Below are positions 1-5,787 of a stretch of DNA of 9,245 nt, piece after piece. The notes beneath the pieces were generated by a model, which was given only the letters and a program-made list of their open reading frames with translations, was not told where the DNA came from and did no database searches. How positions within the stretch are numbered: position 1 is the first letter of the stretch; every line of letters starts with the position of its first letter. The stretch is from an uncultured Burkholderiales bacterium. GTDB lineage: Bacteria; Pseudomonadota; Gammaproteobacteria; Burkholderiales; Burkholderiaceae_C. A program made the translations under genes and the position numbers. The stretch is taken from NCBI GenBank assembly GCA_903925445.1, contig CAIYFE010000354.1:1-9245 (forward strand), written 5' to 3'.

Positions 1-112
1 CCACCGCCAAGCCAACGAAAAATTCATCGACACCCTCCACCGCGTCGGCTTTGACGCCTTCAAAACTGCCGCCAACGCTGCGCGTCACGTAACAGCACGC
101 GTCAGCGCCTGA
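1..112 (+). CDS. cysI: CysI, sulfite reductase hemoprotein, C-terminal end (partial)
   Basis: An open frame enters from the left edge (first full codon at base 2) and stops with TGA at 110-112, giving about 36 C-terminal residues. They include the segment ANEKFIDTLHRVGFDAFK, which resembles the tail of Burkholderiales CysI/nitrite-sulfite reductase proteins. The full protein would reduce sulfite to sulfide in the cytoplasm using siroheme and a [4Fe-4S] cluster, but the cluster-ligand cysteines lie upstream of the window and cannot be checked. The assignment leans on context: a DUF934 gene starts 12 nt after the stop, followed by cysH, cysD and cysN, the usual betaproteobacterial order. Whether the enzyme takes electrons from NADPH or from ferredoxin cannot be told from this fragment. 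Confidence 0.75.
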   Translation, partial: HRQANEKFIDTLHRVGFDAFKTAANAARHVTARVSA

Positions 113-117
113 AAGGA
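113..117 (+). promoter_or_regulatory. Shine-Dalgarno sequence for the DUF934 gene
   Basis: AAGGA lies 7 nt before the ATG at 125, directly after the cysI stop. It decides the start at 125 rather than the in-frame TTG at 119. It is the clearest ribosome-binding site in the cys operon; the other cys genes start within a stop/start overlap instead. Confidence 0.75.
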
Positions 118-124
118 ATTGCAC

Positions 125-493
125 ATGACCACCTTGCGTTTACTGACCCAAGCTCCAACCGACGAGTCTGCTCTGGTTTTGACCAACGACGCCGATGCAC
201 ACACCGTCGATTTACAAGGCGTGCAACGCATCGATTTGAACTTTCCCAAATTCACCGATGGCCGCGCCTTCAGCCAAGCCTTTGTGCTGCGTCGTCGCGG
301 CTTCAAAGGTGACATTTGCGCACACGGCGATGTGTTGATCGATCAGCTGGTGCAAATGCAACGCAGCGGTTTTTCAAGCGCAGTCCTGCGCGCCGACCAA
401 GACGCTGCGCACGGCGAAAAATTACTCAAGCACTACGCCGCCTTCTACCAAGGCGATGCCGTCCACGCCACACCACACTTTGTGGCGGCATGA
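125..493 (+). CDS. DUF934 family protein (cysI-associated)
   Basis: A 122-residue soluble protein with no signal peptide, membrane segment or cysteine-rich metal site. The DUF934 signature is visible: a phosphate-loop-like FPKFTDGRAFSQA (about residues 40-52), an arginine-rich RRRGFKGDICAHGDVL (about 56-71), and DQLVQMQRSGF (about 73-83), where many homologues have DQLFFMRRCGF. The family is typically found between cysI and cysH in beta- and gammaproteobacteria, and its biochemical function is not established. Roles in sulfite reductase maturation or electron delivery have been supposed from position only. The start at 125 follows an AAGGA sequence 7 nt upstream, and the stop overlaps the cysH start by 4 nt (ATGA, 490-493), so translation is probably coupled. 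Confidence 0.85.
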   Translation: MTTLRLLTQAPTDESALVLTNDADAHTVDLQGVQRIDLNFPKFTDGRAFSQAFVLRRRGFKGDICAHGDVLIDQLVQMQRSGFSSAVLRADQDAAHGEKLLKHYAAFYQGDAVHATPHFVAA

Positions 494-1254
494 AAGACAC
501 GGTCATGACCAGCAGTTTTTTATCACGCACGTCCAGCAAAGCCACCGAGCTCAACGCCAAGCCCAGCCCTGACTTTGCCGTCAAACTGGCACAAACAAAG
601 GCGTTGCTGCAACTGGCCAACGTCGAATTCCAACCGCTGACACAAGCCTCAAGCTTGGGCGCTGAGGATGTGGTGATCACGCATTTGATCAACCAGCTGC
701 AACTCGACATTCCTGTGTTCGTGCTGGAAACTGGTGCCTTGCACACCGAAACCTTGGCGCTGCTGGAGCGCACGCAAGCTCACTCGCGCACCCCAATTCA
801 TGTCTACCGCCCTCAACAAGAAGCGGTGATTCAATTCATCCGCGATCATGGGCAAGATGCGATGTACCAAAGCATGGACTTGCGCAAAAGCTGCTGCAAC
901 ATTCGCAAAATGGCACCGCTGGCACAAGCCCTCAAAGGCCAACGCGCATGGATCACAGGATTGCGCAAAGAGCAATCCAACGCCCGCGCCGATGTGCCGC
1001 TGCAAGACAACAGCGAGGTGTCCACCAAAGACTTGACCAAGTTCAACCCCTTGGCCAACTGGAGTTGGGGCGATGTGTGGCATTACATCGCCAGCGAAGG
1101 GGTGGACTACAACCCTTTGCACGATCAATTTTTCCCCAGCATTGGCTGTGCGCCCTGCACCCGCGCCATCAGCTTGGGCGAAGACTTCCGCGCCGGCCGT
1201 TGGTGGTGGGAAGACGAAGCCGCCAAGGAATGCGGATTGCACGTTAAGAAATGA
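490..1254 (+). CDS. cysH: Adenylylsulfate (APS) reductase, [4Fe-4S] type, CysH
   Basis: A 254-residue cytoplasmic enzyme of the PAPS/APS reductase family that reduces activated sulfate to sulfite, probably with thioredoxin as reductant. The four cluster-binding cysteines that mark APS-using enzymes are present: CC at residues 135-136 (KSCCNIRK) and C220/C223 (GCAPC). The catalytic cysteine is C248 in the C-terminal ECGLH motif. Enteric PAPS reductases lack the CC and CXXC pairs, so APS is the likely substrate (EC 1.8.4.10) and no APS kinase step is needed. The pyrophosphatase-fold segments ETGALH (nucleotide binding) and TGLRKEQS are also seen. I chose the ATG at 490 because it forms an ATGA overlap with the DUF934 stop; an ATG at 505 would give 249 residues and is possible, since the first residues are poorly conserved in this family. 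No strong Shine-Dalgarno sequence precedes either. Confidence 0.93.
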   Translation: MKDTVMTSSFLSRTSSKATELNAKPSPDFAVKLAQTKALLQLANVEFQPLTQASSLGAEDVVITHLINQLQLDIPVFVLETGALHTETLALLERTQAHSRTPIHVYRPQQEAVIQFIRDHGQDAMYQSMDLRKSCCNIRKMAPLAQALKGQRAWITGLRKEQSNARADVPLQDNSEVSTKDLTKFNPLANWSWGDVWHYIASEGVDYNPLHDQFFPSIGCAPCTRAISLGEDFRAGRWWWEDEAAKECGLHVKK

Positions 1255-2198
1255 AACCGAGAACCGAGATGAACGCCAGAACACACCATGAATTGCACAG
1301 CCTGAGCAATTCCCACCTCAACGCCTTGGAAGAAGAAACCATCTTCATCCTGCGCGAAACCGCCGCAGCTTTTGAGCGCCCTACTTTGCTGTTTTCGGGC
1401 GGCAAAGATTCTTTGGTCATGCTCAAGTGCGCTGAAAAAGCTTTCGGTTCAGGCCGCTTGCCCTACCCTTTGTTGATGATCGACACCGGCCACAACTTCC
1501 AAGAAGTGACCGATTTCCGCGATTCACGCGCCAAAGAATTGGGTGCCGAACTCATTGTGCGCAACGTCGAAGACTCCATGAAACGCGGCACCGTGCGATT
1601 GGCCCATCCCGGCGAAAGCCGCAACGTGCACCAATCGGTCACTTTGTTGGAGGCCATCGAAGAATTTCGCTTTGACGCCTTGATCGGTGGTGCACGCCGT
1701 GACGAAGAAAAAGCCCGCGCCAAAGAACGCATCTTCAGCCACCGCGACAGTTTTGGTCAGTGGCAACCCAAAGCCCAACGTCCCGAGTTGTGGTCGCTCT
1801 ATAACACCCGCTTACAGCCTGGCGAACACTTTCGCGTCTTTCCCATCTCCAACTGGACGGAGCTGGACGTGTGGCAATACATTGCTCGCGAAAGCATCGC
1901 CTTGCCCTCGATTTACTACACCCACAAACGCGAAGTGGTTGACCGCCGCGGATTGTTGGTGCCTGTGACGCCACTCACGCCACCCAAAGACGGTGAAGAA
2001 GTGGTCATTCGTGACGTGCGTTTTCGCACCGTGGGCGACATCACTTGCACCTGCCCCGTCGAGAGCGATGCCGCCACACCAGAACAAATCGTGATTGAAA
2101 CCTTGGCCGCCGAAGTCAGCGAACGCGGCGCCACCCGCATGGACGACAAGACCTCCGACGCCTCGATGGAAAAACGCAAGAAAGACGGTTACTTCTGA
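1251..2198 (+). CDS. cysD: Sulfate adenylyltransferase small subunit, CysD
   Basis: A 315-residue ATP sulfurylase subunit (EC 2.7.7.4) that makes APS from ATP and sulfate in complex with the GTPase CysN. It belongs to the same N-type ATP pyrophosphatase fold as CysH; the PP-loop SGGKDS is at residues 49-54. Other family marks are DTGHNFQEVTDFRD, GGARRDEEKARAKER, RVFPISNWTELDVWQYI, and the C-terminal SMEKRKKDGYF. Length matches the family (about 300-315). The ATG at 1251 overlaps the cysH stop by 4 nt, as at the DUF934/cysH junction; an in-frame ATG at 1269 preceded by a short GAG would remove only six residues and cannot be excluded. The end overlaps cysN by one base (TGATG, 2196-2200), which suggests coupled translation and matched amounts of the two subunits. 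Confidence 0.94.
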   Translation: MKPRTEMNARTHHELHSLSNSHLNALEEETIFILRETAAAFERPTLLFSGGKDSLVMLKCAEKAFGSGRLPYPLLMIDTGHNFQEVTDFRDSRAKELGAELIVRNVEDSMKRGTVRLAHPGESRNVHQSVTLLEAIEEFRFDALIGGARRDEEKARAKERIFSHRDSFGQWQPKAQRPELWSLYNTRLQPGEHFRVFPISNWTELDVWQYIARESIALPSIYYTHKREVVDRRGLLVPVTPLTPPKDGEEVVIRDVRFRTVGDITCTCPVESDAATPEQIVIETLAAEVSERGATRMDDKTSDASMEKRKKDGYF

Positions 2199-3460
2199 TG
2201 AACGCATTGAAATTCATAACCTGCGGCTCGGTCGATGACGGCAAAAGCACACTGATTGGCCGGCTCTTGGTCGACACCAAAGCCGTGTTGCAAGACCATT
2301 TGGCCGGCGTTCAACGCCAAGGCGAAACTGATTTGGCGCTGCTCACCGATGGACTCAGCGCTGAGCGCGAGCAAGGCATCACGATCGATGTGGCTTACCG
2401 TTACTTCAGCACCGAGACGCGCAAATTCATCATTGGCGATGCGCCCGGTCATGAGCAATACACGCGCAACATGGTCACAGCAGCGTCCAGCGCTGATGCG
2501 GCGGTGGTGTTGGTCGACGCCATCAAACTCGATTGGCGCAATCCCAACTTGGAGTTGCTGCCTCAAACCCGTCGCCACTCGTTGCTGGTGAATTTGTTGC
2601 GTGTGCCCTCGGTCGTGTTTGCCATCAACAAACTCGATGCGGTGGAAGACGCGGCTTTGGCGTTTCAAAACATTGCCAATGCGCTCAAAAAATTCACCCA
2701 CGAGGCAGGCATTGCCTACAAAGCCTTGGTGCCTATTTCTGCGCTCAAAGGCTGGAACGTGGTCGACGCCCAACCCGATTGGTGTGGCTACCAAGGTCCA
2801 AATTTGCTGAGCATTTTGGAAGACTTGCCAGTCACGCCCCCCGAGGCGGACGTGGCATTCAGCTTTCCCGTGCAATGGGTCGAAAAATTCCACGACTCCG
2901 GCGTGACCACCCAAGGCCGCCGCGTGTTTTGGGGACGTGTGGCCACAGGACAAGCCCAAGTCGGACAAACCATCCAGGTGTTTCCCAGCGGTCAAACGGC
3001 GGTGATTTCGCAAGTTTTGAGCGCCACACGCCAACCCATTGACCAAGCCTCAGGGCAAAGCGCGGGTTTGGTGTTGGACCGTGAAGTCGACGTTTCGCGG
3101 GGCGATTGGCTGCTGGCGCAACACCATGCGCCGGCCCCAGTGCAACGCATCGACACCACGGTGGCGTGGATGGATGACGAGCCTTTGGTGGCGGGTCGAG
3201 TGTATTGGGCCTTGCATGGTCACCGTTGGGTCAAAGCCAAAGTTCAACGCGTGGTGCACCGCCTGAATGTGAACACCCTGGCCGAAGAAGAAGCCAGCGA
3301 ATTGGCGCCCAACGCCATTGGACACGTGACTTTGGCTTTCCAAGAGCCTTTGGTGACGCTGCCTTTTAGCCAGTCTCGCATCTTGGGAGCCATGATCTTG
3401 GTGGACACCGCCAGCCATAAAACCTCAGGCGCTGTACTGGTTCAATCCAGCGCCGCCTAA
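2198..3460 (+). CDS. cysN: Sulfate adenylyltransferase large subunit, GTPase CysN
   Basis: A 420-residue translational GTPase-family protein related to EF-Tu that couples GTP hydrolysis to APS synthesis by CysD. The G motifs are intact: G1 GSVDDGKST (residues 10-18), G2 within EQGITIDVAYRYF (about 58-70), G3 DAPGHEQYTRN (81-91), G4 NKLD (144-147) and G5 SALKG (181-185). The remaining half corresponds to the two beta-barrel domains. The protein ends at the length of a free-standing CysN, with no C-terminal CysC APS kinase domain. This agrees with the APS-type CysH in the same operon. It starts one base inside the cysD stop and is the last gene of the cys group: the next 74 bases hold a hairpin before fdxA. 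Confidence 0.95.
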   Translation: MNALKFITCGSVDDGKSTLIGRLLVDTKAVLQDHLAGVQRQGETDLALLTDGLSAEREQGITIDVAYRYFSTETRKFIIGDAPGHEQYTRNMVTAASSADAAVVLVDAIKLDWRNPNLELLPQTRRHSLLVNLLRVPSVVFAINKLDAVEDAALAFQNIANALKKFTHEAGIAYKALVPISALKGWNVVDAQPDWCGYQGPNLLSILEDLPVTPPEADVAFSFPVQWVEKFHDSGVTTQGRRVFWGRVATGQAQVGQTIQVFPSGQTAVISQVLSATRQPIDQASGQSAGLVLDREVDVSRGDWLLAQHHAPAPVQRIDTTVAWMDDEPLVAGRVYWALHGHRWVKAKVQRVVHRLNVNTLAEEEASELAPNAIGHVTLAFQEPLVTLPFSQSRILGAMILVDTASHKTSGAVLVQSSAA

Positions 3461-3468
3461 GAACCGTT

Positions 3469-3474
3469 TAAAAT
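3469..3474 (+). promoter_or_regulatory. Possible -10 element for fdxA
   Basis: TAAAAT just after the cysN stop differs from the TATAAT consensus at one position, and would place a transcript start near 3481, immediately before the hairpin at 3483-3507. I find no convincing -35 at 16-18 bp upstream (TCCAGC at 17 bp). This is the only plausible place in the gap for a separate fdxA promoter upstream of the hairpin. Without it, fdxA would depend on read-through from cysN. Confidence 0.35.
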
Positions 3475-3482
3475 CAAGGGTT

Positions 3483-3516
3483 TGGCACAGCAGATGATGC
3501 TGTGCCACTTTTCTTT
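3483..3516 (+). terminator. Hairpin with T-rich tail between cysN and fdxA
   Basis: A perfect inverted repeat, TGGCACAGCA (3483-3492) with TGCTGTGCCA (3498-3507), closes a 5-nt loop GATGA and is followed by CTTTTCTTTTCTT. Stem length, tight loop and the run of T broken by C fit an intrinsic terminator for the cys operon, though the tail is imperfect. The same element sits 28 nt upstream of the fdxA ATG, so it might instead, or also, act as a 5' leader hairpin of fdxA if the TAAAAT at 3469 is a promoter. Confidence 0.65.
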
Positions 3517-3534
3517 TCTTACTTTGAATTTGTC

Positions 3535-3861
3535 ATGACGCACGTTGTCACCGAAGCCTGTATCCAATGCAAATACACCGACTGTGTGGATGTTTGCCCC
3601 GTCGATTGCTTTCGCGAAGGCCCTAACTTTTTGACCATCGACCCCGATGAATGCATTGACTGCGCCGTGTGCATTCCCGAGTGCCCAGCCAACGCCATCT
3701 TCGCCGAAGAAGACGTGCCCGAAGGCCAACAACACATGACCGCACTCAACGCGGAGTTGGCCAAACTCGGCTGGCCCAGCATCACCAAACGCAAGACGCC
3801 ACTGCCCGACGCCGACGCTTGGAAAGACAAAACCGGCAAGCTGGCGCAATTGCAGCGCTGA
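3535..3861 (+). CDS. fdxA: Seven-iron ferredoxin FdxA ([3Fe-4S][4Fe-4S])
   Basis: A 108-residue small electron carrier, close in layout to Azotobacter vinelandii ferredoxin I. Cysteines in the N-terminal half are C9, C12, C17, C21, C25, C40, C43, C46 and C50. By homology C9, C17 and C50 bind the 3Fe cluster, and C21, C40, C43 and C46 bind the 4Fe cluster. The conserved C-terminal extension ([13 protein letters not shown], then PLPDADAW) is also present. I chose the ATG at 3535 because the family begins MTxVVTxxCI; the in-frame GTG at 3502 would start inside the hairpin. No Shine-Dalgarno sequence is seen; the upstream stretch is pyrimidine-rich. The stop overlaps the next gene by one base (TGATG, 3859-3863), which links it with a ferredoxin reductase and suggests NADPH/ferredoxin electron exchange. 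Confidence 0.95.
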   Translation: MTHVVTEACIQCKYTDCVDVCPVDCFREGPNFLTIDPDECIDCAVCIPECPANAIFAEEDVPEGQQHMTALNAELAKLGWPSITKRKTPLPDADAWKDKTGKLAQLQR

Positions 3862-4901
3862 TGGCCGTGATTCAGACCGATGCGCTCATCATCGGTGCAG
3901 GCCCTGTGGGCTTGTTCCAAGCGTTTCAACTCGGTCTGCAAGAAATCCGTTGCCACATCGTTGACGCGCTGCCCCACGTAGGCGGGCAATGCGTCGAGTT
4001 GTACGCCAACAAACCGATTTATGACATTCCAGGTTTGGTGCGTTGCAGCGGCGCTGAGTTGGTGGCTCAACTCAGCGAACAAGTCAAACCCTTTGCCCCT
4101 GAACTGCACCTCAACCAAGAAGTCACGCATCTGACGCGTCATGACGCGCAGAATTGGCGCATCGAAACCTCAGCAGGCACGGTGTTTTTGAGCAAGACCG
4201 TTTTCATTGCCGCAGGCGTGGGCGCGTTTCAAACCCGACGGCTGGCTGTGCAAGGGGCTGAGGTGTTGCAAGGCAAGCATTTGCACGACCGACTCAGGCC
4301 TGACTTGCAACTTCAAGGTCAATCGGTGTGGGTGTTGGGCGGCGAAGACGCCGCCATCCAAGCCACGCTGCAACTGCTGGATTTACCCGATGCGCAACGC
4401 CCCGCCCGCGTGACATTGATGCACCGCCGCGATGTGTTTCAAGCCGAACCAGCCTCGCTGCAAGCCATGCGCGAGGCTCTGGCGCAAGGCCGGCTTCAAT
4501 TGCAATTGGGTCAAGTCGCGGGTTTTGACGCGCCACAAGAACAACTCCAAGCCCTGCACATCATCACCCCCGATGGACAAACCGTGCGCATGCCTGCGCA
4601 GCAGGTGTTGGCATTTTTGGGCGTGTCGCCCAAGCTCGGCCCTGTGGCGCAGTGGGGCTTGGCCATGGAGCGCAAGCAGTTGCTGGTGAACACCGAAAAC
4701 TTCGCGACTTCTGAGCCAGGCATTTTTGCCGTGGGTGACATCAACACCTACCCTGGCAAGAAAAAACTCATCGTCTGCGGCTTTCATGAAGCCACGTTGG
4801 CGGCCTTTGGCGCAGCCGCCTTGGTACACCCCGAGCGTAAAACCTTGCTCCAATACACCACCACCTCCAGCACCTTGCACCGCTTGCTGGGCGTGGCTTA
4901 A
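3861..4901 (+). CDS. Ferredoxin-NADP+ reductase, thioredoxin-reductase-like type
   Basis: A 346-residue FAD- and NADP-binding flavoprotein (probable EC 1.18.1.2) of the class typified by Bacillus subtilis YumC. The N-terminal dinucleotide fold is ALIIGAGPVGLF (GAGPVG at residues 12-17), followed by HVGGQCVELYANKPIYDIPG. A second, NADP-binding fold lies around VLGGEDAAIQA (G160-A165), and the C-terminal FAD motif is GIFAVGDINTYPG with D293. The CXXC redox pair of true thioredoxin reductases is absent, which separates the two families. The third glycine of the usual GGGDS/TA NADP motif is glutamate here. It starts one base inside the fdxA stop, so FdxA is the obvious partner. Its stop codon shares TTAA with the thiD stop on the other strand. 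The direction of electron flow in the cell is not shown by the sequence. Confidence 0.87.
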   Translation: MAVIQTDALIIGAGPVGLFQAFQLGLQEIRCHIVDALPHVGGQCVELYANKPIYDIPGLVRCSGAELVAQLSEQVKPFAPELHLNQEVTHLTRHDAQNWRIETSAGTVFLSKTVFIAAGVGAFQTRRLAVQGAEVLQGKHLHDRLRPDLQLQGQSVWVLGGEDAAIQATLQLLDLPDAQRPARVTLMHRRDVFQAEPASLQAMREALAQGRLQLQLGQVAGFDAPQEQLQALHIITPDGQTVRMPAQQVLAFLGVSPKLGPVAQWGLAMERKQLLVNTENFATSEPGIFAVGDINTYPGKKKLIVCGFHEATLAAFGAAALVHPERKTLLQYTTTSSTLHRLLGVA

Positions 4902-5734
4902 ATCTGCTGCATGGGCACTGGCGCAAAGCCGTGATTCAACGGGCCGTGGCCTTTGCCCGTGGCGACCGATGCGCCTTGTGCAATGGCTTGGATGATGTAG
5001 TTGCGCGCCAGTCGAACGGCGTCTTGCAGCGCATGACCCAAGGCCAAATGTGCCGCGATGGCAGAGGACAAAGTACACCCTGTGCCGTGCACATTCACGC
5101 TGGCAATACGCGATGAAGCCAAGCGCATCGGTGAGTGTGAGGCTTGCACCAACAAGTCCACCAATTCGTCGCCCTGCAAATGCCCGCCTTTGAGCAAAAC
5201 GGCTTGTGCGCCCATGTCCAGCAAATCTTGCGCGGCTGGCGCCAAGCTGTTGACGTCGGCAATGGGACGCCCGAGCAACCATGCGGCCTCGTCCAAATTG
5301 GGGGTGATGACGCCCACGCGCGGGAACAAATCACGCACCAGCACTTGAACGGTTTCTTGAGCAATGAGCTTGTCCCCGCTGGTCGCCACCATGACCGGAT
5401 CGAGCACCACGTTGCGCAGTTGGTAGTGGTCAATCGCCCAAGCCACCACCTCCACAATTTCAGGCGCATGCAACATGCCAATTTTGACGGCATCGACCCC
5501 GATGTCTTCGATCACCGATTGCAATTGGGCTTTCAAAAACGCCGCGGGTACAGCGTGTATGCCTTGGACTCCGACGGTGTTTTGTGCGGTGAGCGCGGTA
5601 ATGGCGGTCATGCCGTAACAGCCCAGTGCACTGAAAGTTTTTAAGTCAGCCTGAATCCCCGCACCACCGCCGCTGTCCGAGCCAGCGATGGTCAAAACAC
5701 GGGGGTAATGCGTGGTTTTTTTGAGTTCGGTCAT
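4898..5734 (-). CDS. thiD: Hydroxymethylpyrimidine/phosphomethylpyrimidine kinase ThiD
   Basis: A 278-residue ribokinase-family kinase that phosphorylates HMP and HMP-P to HMP-PP, the pyrimidine half of thiamine. The N-terminal signature AGSDSGGGAGIQADLKTF (residues 17-34) and GCYGMTAITALTAQNT (38-53) are typical. DPVMVATSGDKL (112-123), ITPNLDEAAWLLG, LKGGH and the anion-hole/catalytic HGTGCTLSSAIAAHLA (C220) follow. It is a full-length single-domain ThiD with no ThiE fusion. It is divergent from thiO across a 53-bp gap, and its 3' end overlaps the ferredoxin reductase gene by 4 nt tail to tail. A GATAAT hexamer ends 6 nt before its ATG, so its mRNA may have no leader. Confidence 0.95.
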   Translation of the reverse strand: MTELKKTTHYPRVLTIAGSDSGGGAGIQADLKTFSALGCYGMTAITALTAQNTVGVQGIHAVPAAFLKAQLQSVIEDIGVDAVKIGMLHAPEIVEVVAWAIDHYQLRNVVLDPVMVATSGDKLIAQETVQVLVRDLFPRVGVITPNLDEAAWLLGRPIADVNSLAPAAQDLLDMGAQAVLLKGGHLQGDELVDLLVQASHSPMRLASSRIASVNVHGTGCTLSSAIAAHLALGHALQDAVRLARNYIIQAIAQGASVATGKGHGPLNHGFAPVPMQQI

Positions 5735-5740
5735 GCTTGA

Positions 5741-5746
5741 ATTATC
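5741..5746 (-). promoter_or_regulatory. Putative -10 element of thiD (leaderless)
   Basis: Read on the minus strand, GATAAT (one mismatch to TATAAT) is followed by 6 nt and then the thiD ATG at 5734. A transcript beginning 6-7 nt after the hexamer would start at or next to the ATG. At a 17-bp spacing the -35 would be CTGAGC (5764-5769), a weak match to TTGACA. No Shine-Dalgarno sequence is present before the ATG, in line with leaderless initiation. Confidence 0.5.
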
Positions 5747-5775
5747 CGCAACTCAAAAAGGGCGCTCAGTCAGGG

Positions 5776-5781
5776 GACAAT
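5776..5781 (+). promoter_or_regulatory. Putative -10 element of thiOSGE (leaderless)
   Basis: GACAAT ends 6 nt before the thiO ATG at 5788, matching the spacing found for thiD on the other strand. It differs from TATAAT at two positions and the -35 at 17 bp (TCAAAA) is poor, so this is a moderate call. The GCGGG between hexamer and ATG is too close to the ATG to be a normal Shine-Dalgarno site. Confidence 0.4.
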
Positions 5782-5787
5782 AGCGGG

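Noticed and set aside
316..489. Extension of cysH upstream to position 316
   Set aside because: The extra residues are Arg-rich and lie inside the DUF934 gene in another frame; the ATGA overlap at 490 gives a normal CysH length.
2189..3046. Long open frame (285 codons) on the minus strand opposite cysN
   Set aside because: It lies wholly over a well-conserved CysN with intact GTPase motifs; the translation is low in complexity order, rich in His/Gln/Gly/Val and shows no recognisable domain. It is the expected antisense shadow of a codon-biased gene.
3483..3507. Inverted repeat as an operator for a transcription factor
   Set aside because: The tight 5-nt loop, 10-bp stem and T-rich tail fit an RNA hairpin better than a protein-binding dyad; I recognise no regulator site in it.
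3502..3534. Upstream GTG start for fdxA
   Set aside because: It would begin inside the hairpin and add 11 residues before the conserved [10 protein letters not shown] start.
4383..5282. Minus-strand frame of 299 codons spanning the end of the ferredoxin reductase and thiD
   Set aside because: It overlaps two real genes in another frame, is very rich in Arg/Gly/Ala/His and has no motif; thiD on the same strand explains the region.
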